Part shown: one piece after another, positions 37,941 to 45,640 of the stretch | Layout of the letters: each line of letters opens with the position of its first letter | Position numbering within the stretch: the stretch's first letter is position 1 | Origin: an uncultured Alphaproteobacteria bacterium | GTDB lineage: Bacteria; Pseudomonadota; Alphaproteobacteria; MPNO01; UBA2964 | Direction: 5' to 3' | Assembly (NCBI GenBank): GCA_951812775.1 | Contig: OX638326.1 | Coordinates: 1,810,335 to 1,874,334, forward strand | Length of the DNA: 64,000 nt | Position numbers and translations under genes: made by a program | Notes under the pieces: generated by a model | Databases searched by the model: none | Told to the model about the DNA's origin: nothing | The model's input: the letters and a program-made list of their open reading frames with translations, nothing else

Positions 37941-38774
37941 TTAACGCGATGCCGCGGGCAGGACGGTGAGTTGTGTTTTCTCACCATTCAAAATTTGCCG
38001 GGCACCGATCAAATGTGTAACCAGTCCACCAAACCCCGTATCCATTTCCAGCCGCACCAAAATTGGCGGTGCGCCTTCAAACGCCTGTGCAATCCAAACC
38101 CGTGCTAACCCGTTGGACACCCAACGAGAACGCGACGTCTTCGTACGGAAGCCAGCAATTTTCTCCAGCCGCAGCGTGCAACGCAGTGCCGGGCCCGAAT
38201 ATGGGGAATAGGTGTTCTTTCGCAGAGACACCTTCTTTTGATTTTCAAAGACCAGATTGTAGCGCCGCCGACCATCAAAAACCGGCTCTGACCGAACGCA
38301 GCTATCCTGCGATGTCATGGTGATCAAATAGGACAAGATCGCGCCTGCCAAATCACGTGTCCCGAGGCGCTTTTCCATTGGCACCGGCTTGCGCTCATCC
38401 AGCTTTGGCGCCGGCGTTACAACTGCCGTTGGAAACCCTTTCTCCGGAAAGACCAATCGGACGCTGCGCTTTTTGCCACGCCAGACGCTGTTATGACCGG
38501 CGCGTCTCGGTACAATTTCACGCTGCTCAATCTTGCCTTCTGAAGAGGCCCGCATCGTCCATTTGAACAGCCAATCGAGAAGCCCTTCACCTTTGAGGCC
38601 AAGCTTGATGTTGTATCGGTCAGCGCTGAGCGTTGTATCTAGATTGATGTCGATCATGCGAAAACCTCCAACATAGATCGCATAGTCGAGTTTGAGCATG
38701 CGTGCCGCTTCCGCCGAAAACGCCGTCGGCGTTGTCATCATATAAAAAAGGAGTGTTATGCCGATCATCCGCAT
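37941..38774 (-). CDS. DUF3108 domain protein, exported
   Basis: A 277-residue protein with an N-terminal signal sequence (TLLFYMMTTPTAFSAEA). The body matches DUF3108 proteins: LKLDYAIYVGGFRMIDINLD, an RRRYNLVFE strand, and the C-terminal WVSNGLARVWIAQAF. These are predicted beta-rich periplasmic proteins of unknown job. It is read toward the AsmA gene with a 125-base gap; both act in the envelope, but cotranscription is not certain. Confidence 0.8.
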   Translation of the reverse strand: MRMIGITLLFYMMTTPTAFSAEAARMLKLDYAIYVGGFRMIDINLDTTLSADRYNIKLGLKGEGLLDWLFKWTMRASSEGKIEQREIVPRRAGHNSVWRGKKRSVRLVFPEKGFPTAVVTPAPKLDERKPVPMEKRLGTRDLAGAILSYLITMTSQDSCVRSEPVFDGRRRYNLVFENQKKVSLRKNTYSPYSGPALRCTLRLEKIAGFRTKTSRSRWVSNGLARVWIAQAFEGAPPILVRLEMDTGFGGLVTHLIGARQILNGEKTQLTVLPAASR

Positions 38775-38943
38775 CGCAAATCACAATCCCTGAAAATTTT
38801 TATCAGATATGGAAATAGGACAGCATCGTTTCCGATACAATCCCTTTTCATTTAAACGCCCATTTCCAGCACCGCGCGCCTGCAGTTGCGTCGCTGAATA
38901 GATTGCTGTGTATTCACAGGTAGCACCGAAAACGGATCAAGCC

Positions 38944-39729
38944 ATGGATTACGAAAATATAGCGACCGAAACGGATGATGAGCTCCTCATCGTTACCTTG
39001 CACCGCCCCGAAAAGCTCAACGCCATGACCCACCAGATGCGAGTGGATCTGATGGACTGTGTACGACAGGCAGAAGAAAATAAGGCGGTTCGGGCCATCG
39101 TCTTCACTGGTCATGGTGACAGCGCTTTTTGTGCAGGTGCCAATATTCCCGAGCTCGCCGAACGCACCGTGGAATCAGAAATGGGCAATGCGGCAAACTT
39201 GCGCAAAGAATTGCCAACGACGCTGGAGCGGCTCGCGAAACCCACAGTGGCTGCGATCAACGGACATTGTTACGGCGCCGGGCTGGAGTTTTCGCTCGGC
39301 TGCACCATTCGACTTGCCAGCGACAATGCCCTTCTGGGCCAGCCTGAAATCAAGCTTGGGCAAATACCGGGCAGCGGCGGCACCCAACGTTTATATCGAT
39401 TTGTTGGGCTAGGCTGGGCTCAACAGATGGTCCTCACCGGGGAACCGGTGAATGCCCAAACCGCGCGCAAAATTGGGCTGGTAACGGAGGTAACATCGCA
39501 GGACGAGCTGCTAAACCGCGCCAAAGAACTGGCCAGGTTGATGGGGTCCCGTGCGCCACTGGCCTTCGTCGCCGGGCGTGATGCTGTTCTGAGGTCTACC
39601 GAGACAGGTATATTGTCCGGGATCGACGATGAACGACGGCTTTACGCTATGTTGATGGCAACGGAAGACCGGGATGAAGGGCTCGCCGCCTATCGCGAAA
39701 AACGCACCCCCGTCTATAAAGGCCGCTAA
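38944..39729 (+). CDS. enoyl-CoA hydratase/isomerase
   Basis: A 261-residue crotonase. The oxyanion-hole segments are AFCAGANIPE and NGHCYGAGLEF, and both catalytic Glu positions are kept (E115 in GAGLEF and E135 in GQPEIKLG, 20 apart as in classical hydratase), followed by IPGSGGTQRL. It hydrates enoyl-CoA intermediates. The ATG at 38944 fits the family N-terminus better than an in-frame GTG at 38908. The acyl-CoA ligase follows 6 bases later, so the two form a unit. Confidence 0.88.
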   Translation: MDYENIATETDDELLIVTLHRPEKLNAMTHQMRVDLMDCVRQAEENKAVRAIVFTGHGDSAFCAGANIPELAERTVESEMGNAANLRKELPTTLERLAKPTVAAINGHCYGAGLEFSLGCTIRLASDNALLGQPEIKLGQIPGSGGTQRLYRFVGLGWAQQMVLTGEPVNAQTARKIGLVTEVTSQDELLNRAKELARLMGSRAPLAFVAGRDAVLRSTETGILSGIDDERRLYAMLMATEDRDEGLAAYREKRTPVYKGR

Positions 39730-39735
39730 CCCAAT

Positions 39736-41352
39736 ATGAAGCCCTTTCTCGTTACACCTGACATTATCGAGGAATATATTGATGACGGACACTGGTCCCG
39801 TGAAACCATGGTGGATCGGTACCGCAAATTTGCCACGGAACATCCTGAAAAAATCGCCTGCCAGGACGGCAATGAGTGTTTCAGTTGGGCGGAACTGGAA
39901 GCGGTCTCGGATCGGATTGCCGCAAATCTGATCGATATGGGTCTGGAACGCGATGCCACGGCCCTGGTCCAGATACCATCGCGCTGTCGTGAAATTATCC
40001 TCCGGGTCGCGTTCAAAAAAGCCGGTATCATCGGGGTGTTTGCGCCGCTGCAATGGCAACAGAAAGAGTTGGCCTATGTCTGGGAGCGTATCAAGCCCAG
40101 CCTTGTTGTTATGTCCGGCGCCTTTCTAAAAAGCAACGTCGTAGGCTGGATGGAAGACGTTCTTGCAGATACCACAATTGCCTGCCATCGCATCGATGTT
40201 GAAAACGCTCAGGAGGGCAACTGGCTTAAATGGAACGACCTGCTGGATCGTATCCCCAGCGACAATACGGTCGCCCAACTTCCCGAACGTGCCTTCAAAT
40301 TCGACGAGGTTTCACTCATCACTGCTTCCAGCGGCACAAGCGGTCTCGCCAAGCTCTGCGAATGGCCGGAAGGTGCCCAGCTTTGCCAAAGCCGCGTCTT
40401 GTGCGAACGAATGGTGATCACCGCCAAGGACCGGCTGGGTATTTTCGCTCCAACCTCCGGTGCGGCTGGCCTCATGATGTGGATGATTTCATGGAGTGTC
40501 CCCTGCACCACCGTTTTTCCAAATGATTACAAGCCAACAACGATCCTTAATCTCATCAAGGCAGCTGAGATCACCGCAGGCACAACTGTGCCAGTCATTT
40601 TAGTGCGTCTCACACAGGAACCGCTGGAGCCTCGAAATCTTAGCTCGCTCCGAATGATGCGGGTCGGCACGGCAGCAGCGGATATGAGCGCGGCACAATC
40701 GTTTGAGGATCGTTCGGGCTGTCGGATGGTGATTGCATCAGGTTCTATGGAGTGCACAGGTTTCGGGCATGTTCATATCAATGAACCTAAAAGTGTCCGG
40801 TTGAACGGGTCGGTGGGCCTCCCATTGCGGGGAGGTCAGCTGCAGATCGAAGACCCAAAGGGCAATGTCCTTCCGCCAGGCACCTCCGGTGAACTTAAAG
40901 TCCGCGCTCCCTTTGCATCTTCGGGATATTGGCGGGACCCCGAGGCAACTGCAGAAGCTTGGTCAAACGGATGGTATGCGACCGGCGATATCGGCGTCCT
41001 TGATGGAAATGGGCGTCTGACTCTCCTGGGTCGGCTGAAAGACACCATCAATCGCAGCGGCCACAAAATCCTGCCAGCAGAAATCGAGCAGGAAATCGCC
41101 CGCAACAAGGATGTCGTTGAGTGCAGCGTCGTCGCCGCGCCAGACAAGGCATATGGCCAGGTGCCGTGGGCCTTTATACAGATGCGGTCAGGGTGTGACC
41201 TCGACCCTGCAAAATTCGCCAATGACCTAAAGGGCAGCGGATTTGCCAGTTACAAAATCCCCGCGCGATTTATCGAAGTTTCAGAATTCCCGCGTGTCAG
41301 CGACAACAAGGTCGACAAGAAGGCGCTATTGGAAACGGTTTCGGCGCCTTAA
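39736..41352 (+). CDS. AMP-forming acyl-CoA synthetase/acid-CoA ligase
   Basis: A 538-residue adenylate-forming ligase that activates a carboxylic acid as an acyl-AMP and then transfers it to CoA or a carrier. The phosphate-binding motif ASSGTSGLAK is at residues 197-206; the hinge motif TGDIGVLDGNGRLTLLGRLKD and the C-terminal Lys region SDNKVDKKAL are present. Overall it resembles the dihydroxybenzoate-AMP ligase/cyclohexanecarboxylate-CoA ligase branch. It follows the enoyl-CoA hydratase by 6 bases. Its stop overlaps that of the convergent PEP-CTERM gene (TTAA). Confidence 0.88.
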   Translation: MKPFLVTPDIIEEYIDDGHWSRETMVDRYRKFATEHPEKIACQDGNECFSWAELEAVSDRIAANLIDMGLERDATALVQIPSRCREIILRVAFKKAGIIGVFAPLQWQQKELAYVWERIKPSLVVMSGAFLKSNVVGWMEDVLADTTIACHRIDVENAQEGNWLKWNDLLDRIPSDNTVAQLPERAFKFDEVSLITASSGTSGLAKLCEWPEGAQLCQSRVLCERMVITAKDRLGIFAPTSGAAGLMMWMISWSVPCTTVFPNDYKPTTILNLIKAAEITAGTTVPVILVRLTQEPLEPRNLSSLRMMRVGTAAADMSAAQSFEDRSGCRMVIASGSMECTGFGHVHINEPKSVRLNGSVGLPLRGGQLQIEDPKGNVLPPGTSGELKVRAPFASSGYWRDPEATAEAWSNGWYATGDIGVLDGNGRLTLLGRLKDTINRSGHKILPAEIEQEIARNKDVVECSVVAAPDKAYGQVPWAFIQMRSGCDLDPAKFANDLKGSGFASYKIPARFIEVSEFPRVSDNKVDKKALLETVSAP

Positions 41353-42023
41353 CGCGACAGCCCCATGAACCCTACCAGCATCAGCGGTATCCCAATGGAC
41401 GGTTCGGGGATTGATGCCGGCGCATCTGCGAGCGTTGTGGTGCTGGCATTGAAAGTCAGGTCAGTGATGTATTCTTCCCCAAAATCAACATCAACAACTT
41501 GCATGCTACTCGGGTTAACGCCACCCGTATTGTTGGAGTTCTGAATTCTGCCGGTACCGTCGGCGTTGAGTTCAAACAAAGGCGGGTGATACCGGCTGGT
41601 ATTGACCACGCGCACGTTAAACACAAACACCGGCGCGCTACCAACCAGCTCAGAAACCTGTAGCCCATCAGCCAGATTTGCAGAGGCCGAGACCTCAAAA
41701 GACATTGAGCTGCCCTGGTTGATAAAATCGGTGCCGATGATTGAGCGAACCAGATTAAAAGCCGGAAAACCGGGGGGCGTCGCTGCAAGGAGGCCAAACA
41801 CATTATAGTCGACGCTATTGATGTCCGCCGCGGTATAGGTCGTGCCAGCGGTGAGCGGTCCTGCAACATCAATGCTGAATTCAAAGGTCGTCACATTGCT
41901 GAAGACTGTCGTCAAACCGAAGTCTGCGGCCTCAAAATTCAACACAAATGCTTGCGCTGAACTGAAATTCAGGTAAAGGCAGCAAGCCGCCACGGTTCGC
42001 AGGAGATATCTCTTAATCGTCAT
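41349..42023 (-). CDS. PEP-CTERM sorting-signal protein, exported
   Basis: A 224-residue secreted protein. It starts with a signal peptide (TIKRYLLRTVAACCLYLN, cleavage near AQA-F) and ends with IPEPSIGIPLMLVGFMGLSR, which has the parts of a PEP-CTERM sorting signal: PEP, a hydrophobic stretch and a final Arg. Such proteins are handled by an exosortase, which is not in this window. The middle is a beta-rich, Asn/Thr/Ser-rich domain I do not recognise. Start ATG 42023 is preferred to a codon at 42059 because it puts the signal peptide at the N-terminus. Confidence 0.75.
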   Translation of the reverse strand: MTIKRYLLRTVAACCLYLNFSSAQAFVLNFEAADFGLTTVFSNVTTFEFSIDVAGPLTAGTTYTAADINSVDYNVFGLLAATPPGFPAFNLVRSIIGTDFINQGSSMSFEVSASANLADGLQVSELVGSAPVFVFNVRVVNTSRYHPPLFELNADGTGRIQNSNNTGGVNPSSMQVVDVDFGEEYITDLTFNASTTTLADAPASIPEPSIGIPLMLVGFMGLSR

Positions 42024-42058
42024 CTGGTCTTTATAAAGTACAAATCCCGTGTGTGCCA

Positions 42059-42073
42059 ACGCTGATCCAGCGT
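42059..42073. promoter_or_regulatory. possible operator palindrome
   Basis: ACGCTG-ATC-CAGCGT is a perfect 6-bp inverted repeat with a 3-base centre. It lies in the divergent promoter region between the PEP-CTERM gene and the dioxygenase alpha gene, about 100 bases before the latter. Regulator binding is an inference. Confidence 0.3.
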
Positions 42074-42175
42074 CACAGCCTCTCCAAAGAATTGATTTAC
42101 GCTGGTTTTAGAGCCAAGCTGCAATCTCGATTAAATGGATGACACGATAATAATAAAGAGATTGGCGAGATTAGC

Positions 42176-43498
42176 ATGAGCTGGACCACCGAACAGTTAG
42201 CGGGACTGGTTGAACCTGACCGGGCACACCGCAAGGCCTATACCGATCCCGAAATCTTCGATCTTGAGATGGAGCGTATTTTCGAACGCACCTGGATTTA
42301 TGTCGGGCATGAAAGTCAAGTTAAGAACCCCGGCGACTACTATCTCGCGCAGGTGGGACGGCAACCCGTGGTGATGGTTCGAGATCAACAAGACCAGGTT
42401 CATGTCCTGTTCAACCGCTGTCCACATCGCGGCGCACAGCTTTGTTCAGCCCGCCAGGGCAATGCCGGCAATCATTTCTACTGTTCCTATCATGCTTGGA
42501 CTTTTCACCTCGATGGCAAGCTCGAAAGCATGCCCGCGAAACATGGCTATGATGGCACTAATTTGGATTTCGAAGATCCCGAGTTTCATGTCTCGCGCCC
42601 AGCGCGAACAGACAATTATCGAGGTTTCTGGTTCGCCAGCCTGTCAGAAGAGGGCGTGGATCTAAAAACCCATCTCGGAGAGTCGGCAGCCGCTTTCGAC
42701 CAGTTGATCGACCGTGCCCCTGGAAAGGAAACAGAAATCGTCGGCAGCTGCTTCCGGATGATCCAGCAATCGAACTGGAAAATCTTTTTGGAGAACCAGC
42801 TCGACTCGTCCCATCCCGGCGTGACACATGAATCAATCGGTAAGGCAGCGCAGCATCTCGAAAATAAAATTCGCGAAGATGGCCGCGACGTGCCAATGGA
42901 GCTCGCCTTTCTGTCTGACTTCGCCCGGCTTGGCCATGACGGCTGGACCAAATTTGGCACGGTAGGATACCGCAACGGACATAGCAGTCTCGAAGGGTAT
43001 ATGGGGCTCCGCCCGGATGATCCCGACACCAATGAATATGTACGATTGATGTACGAGGCTTACGGCGAGGAAAAAGCCGAAGAAATTCTGGGTATCAATA
43101 TTCATCATATGCTGGTCTATCCCTGCATGTCGATCCAGCCACCGTTACAACAGCTTCGTTCAATCAGGCCTCTCGGCCCGGATCGGACGCTGACAGAGAT
43201 TTGGCATTTCCGGCTCAAGGATGCACCGGAAGCAATCTATCGCCGTTCACTTGCCTATTATTATCTCGTCAATTCGCCATCGACGATGGTCAATGCGGAT
43301 GATCTCTTTAATTGGTGGAAGTGCCAGCACGGGCTCGAATCCTCTGCCAGCGAATGGGTCAGCTTTCATCGCAATGCCGGACAGGATATCGACAAGGACG
43401 GCATCACCCATTCGGCACCGGAGAGCATGAGTGAGATGCCACTCCGCCATATGATGCATGCGTGGCGTGAGTACATGACTGCCGGGGCGGGAGACTGA
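42176..43498 (+). CDS. Rieske ring-hydroxylating dioxygenase alpha subunit
   Basis: A 440-residue oxygenase large subunit. Rieske ligands are C82-x-H84 and C103-x2-H106; the mononuclear iron ligands lie in ENQLDSSHPGVTH (D210, H213, H218). It resembles the benzoate/toluate/biphenyl-type aromatic dioxygenases and is clearly paralogous to the alpha subunit at 52964 (shared N-terminal LVxPDRxHRxxYxDPE and VGHxSQV patterns). The beta subunit starts 1 base after its stop. No reductase or ferredoxin is adjacent. Confidence 0.9.
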   Translation: MSWTTEQLAGLVEPDRAHRKAYTDPEIFDLEMERIFERTWIYVGHESQVKNPGDYYLAQVGRQPVVMVRDQQDQVHVLFNRCPHRGAQLCSARQGNAGNHFYCSYHAWTFHLDGKLESMPAKHGYDGTNLDFEDPEFHVSRPARTDNYRGFWFASLSEEGVDLKTHLGESAAAFDQLIDRAPGKETEIVGSCFRMIQQSNWKIFLENQLDSSHPGVTHESIGKAAQHLENKIREDGRDVPMELAFLSDFARLGHDGWTKFGTVGYRNGHSSLEGYMGLRPDDPDTNEYVRLMYEAYGEEKAEEILGINIHHMLVYPCMSIQPPLQQLRSIRPLGPDRTLTEIWHFRLKDAPEAIYRRSLAYYYLVNSPSTMVNADDLFNWWKCQHGLESSASEWVSFHRNAGQDIDKDGITHSAPESMSEMPLRHMMHAWREYMTAGAGD

Positions 43499-43499
43499 T

Positions 43500-44036
43500 A
43501 TGGCTGATATCGCTCAACTCCTCGCCGACCGTGACGCGTTGGCTATCGCCGACGTTAGCGCCGACACCCAACGTGCTGCCGAACAATTTCTGTACCGGCA
43601 GGCTGAACTCCTGGATGAAAAGCAATGGGACGAATGGCTCGCTCTGTTCACCGATGACGGTTTCTACTGGATGCCGGCAGAAGAAGATCAAACCGAGGGC
43701 GATGGTCAACCAAACATTTTTTGGGAAGACCAGGACTTGATGCTGATGCGGGTGGCCCGCAATGAGCATCCGCACGCCCACAGCCAGGCGCCGCATAACC
43801 GCCTTTGTCATGTCGTTTCCAATGTGCTCGTCGAAAGCGAAGAACCTAACGGCGACTTGATCGTTAGGTCCCGTTTTCACTGTGCCGAATATCTGCGCTA
43901 TGAGGTCCGAAACTTTACCGGCAAGTACCGGCATTACCTTCGCAAGACCGATGACGGCTTCAAGATCGCAGTGCAGCGGGTTGATCTCGTTAATCGCGAA
44001 GGGCCTTACGAATATGTTTTGCAGTGGTGGTTGTAA
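43500..44036 (+). CDS. Rieske dioxygenase beta subunit
   Basis: A 178-residue small subunit. Family marks are AEQFLYRQAELLDEKQWDEW, the GFYWMPA strand, PHNRLCHVVSNVLV and the end GPYEYVLQWWL. The ATG at 43500 directly follows the alpha stop (TGATATG), implying coupled translation. It is paralogous to the beta subunit at 54280. Confidence 0.9.
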   Translation: MADIAQLLADRDALAIADVSADTQRAAEQFLYRQAELLDEKQWDEWLALFTDDGFYWMPAEEDQTEGDGQPNIFWEDQDLMLMRVARNEHPHAHSQAPHNRLCHVVSNVLVESEEPNGDLIVRSRFHCAEYLRYEVRNFTGKYRHYLRKTDDGFKIAVQRVDLVNREGPYEYVLQWWL

Positions 44037-44148
44037 GGTGGCGATAGGACCAGCCGCAAAGTGCCCCGCCGCCTAGTGAATCATCACAGTACCCAGCAAT
44101 AACAATATACCTATTTTCAAATCGGACGCCGCCAAAGGCGTCAGCATT

Positions 44149-44961
44149 ATGATTTTAGGCGCTGGCGTGCTGTCGATGAACGACGACGCCTCGAAATATC
44201 TTGCCGAATCCTATCCGATGGGTCAGGTGCTCGCCCTTCGGCAAATTGCGGCGCTACTGATGATCATGGCCTATGTCTGGTGGACGAAATCCTGGAATGA
44301 TCTGCGGATCAATAATCGATCGGGGTATACCTGGCGCGCCGCGATACATGTTGGAAGCGCCATACTGATAATATGGGCCCTGACCCTGCTGCCCATCGCC
44401 ACGGTGACAACCATCGTGTTTTCATCACCGATTATCGTTCTGGTATTTTCGATGCGTGTCGTTGGCGAAAGCGTGTCCTGGTGGCGGTGGATCGCTGTGG
44501 TCATTGGGTTTGCCGGTGTGCTTATCATCATCCGGCCGGGTAGCGTCAGTTTCGAGTGGGCATTGCTGGTGGCCGTTGCTGCAGCATTCGTCAGCGGTTT
44601 CCGGGACCTGATGACGCGCCGTTTATCACGAACTGACACGTCAATCTCAATGTTGTTCTGGGCGTCGGTGTTATTGATTGTATTGTCGCTCTTCACGATC
44701 CCGCTCGGCTGGAAGCCACTCACCCTTGCGTCTTCATTCTGGTTCATTTTCAACGGGCTTTTGAACGCCAGTGCGCACTTTCTGATGATCGAAGCGCCCA
44801 GACTCGGCGACGCGGCGCTGGTGTCACCGTTTCGCTATACGGCCGTTTTGTGGGCCACGCTGACGGGTTTTCTTGTCTGGCACGAGTTTCCAGATTCGCC
44901 GCTGATGATCGGCGCAACGATGCTGATCATCAGCGGCGTTATGATCATCCGGCGGCAGTAA
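44149..44961 (+). CDS. EamA/DMT-family transporter, start uncertain
   Basis: A membrane protein of about 270 residues with two EamA repeats and some ten transmembrane helices. Marks include MNDDASKYLAESYPMGQVLALRQ and the second-half DAALVSPFRYTAVLWATLTGFLVWHEFPD. The coding pattern seems to extend before the first ATG (44149): the open frame upstream reads SDAAKGVSIMIL, where KG is a usual family start, but no ATG, GTG or TTG is found back to the stop at 44077. So either the N-terminus is slightly short, the start is unusual, or a small lesion lies upstream. Confidence 0.8.
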   Translation: MILGAGVLSMNDDASKYLAESYPMGQVLALRQIAALLMIMAYVWWTKSWNDLRINNRSGYTWRAAIHVGSAILIIWALTLLPIATVTTIVFSSPIIVLVFSMRVVGESVSWWRWIAVVIGFAGVLIIIRPGSVSFEWALLVAVAAAFVSGFRDLMTRRLSRTDTSISMLFWASVLLIVLSLFTIPLGWKPLTLASSFWFIFNGLLNASAHFLMIEAPRLGDAALVSPFRYTAVLWATLTGFLVWHEFPDSPLMIGATMLIISGVMIIRRQ

Positions 44962-44978
44962 CCGCGCGGAAACGCCTA

Positions 44979-45578
44979 TCACTCTGGCCGGCTCAGAATG
45001 AAGGATTGGCGCTTGAGTATCTCGACATACCATGACGCCAGCGCTGGATAGTCTTCGCGCCAGCCGGGAATAACATCGCGATATTCCATATAGCCCAGCG
45101 CACAGGCGACAGAGATTTCTCCCATCAGCGGTGGATCATTGAAGTCACCCGCCTGCTTGTCCAGCAAAGCCAGTGCGCCGGTCGCCTTACCCATCTGGCG
45201 GTCAATCACCCCCTGGGTTCGTTTGTCATCGGGCTTCTGACTTTCTTGTGAAACAGCAATGATCGCCTCGCCGAAACCATCCCCCATTGCTTCGAGGGTC
45301 AGAACGGCCCAGCGCGCGTCACCCTCTTCGGGAATCAGCTTGGAACCCTTATTGAGAGAATCCACATAGGCACAGATCACCGGGGAATCGAGCAGAACCT
45401 GACCGGAATCGAGCACCGCGACCGGCACCTTACCGAGCGGGTTAAATTCAGGAACAACTTCCGCCCGTTCTTCGCGGGTGAGCGTCATCCACTCCACCTC
45501 GTCTCCAAGACCAGTTTCATAGGCCGCGACACGCACCTTGCGGGCATAAGGCGAATTTCCGGTAAAATAACATTTCAT
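44979..45578 (-). CDS. glutathione S-transferase family protein
   Basis: A 199-residue GST. The thioredoxin-like N-domain starts MKCYFTGNSPYARKVRVAA, with the Ser-Pro-Tyr region where GSTs place their active residue, and has the FNPLGKVPV cis-Pro segment and the LLDSPVICAYVD glutathione-binding turn. The C-terminal helical domain follows. It may conjugate or isomerise breakdown products, as GSTs often do in catabolic regions, but the substrate is unknown. Confidence 0.87.
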   Translation of the reverse strand: MKCYFTGNSPYARKVRVAAYETGLGDEVEWMTLTREERAEVVPEFNPLGKVPVAVLDSGQVLLDSPVICAYVDSLNKGSKLIPEEGDARWAVLTLEAMGDGFGEAIIAVSQESQKPDDKRTQGVIDRQMGKATGALALLDKQAGDFNDPPLMGEISVACALGYMEYRDVIPGWREDYPALASWYVEILKRQSFILSRPE

Positions 45579-45640
45579 TTTTTCATCCTTGAATTTCTCA
45601 ACATGACTATCGCAAAGAACCGGCGCACAAACAACGCGAT

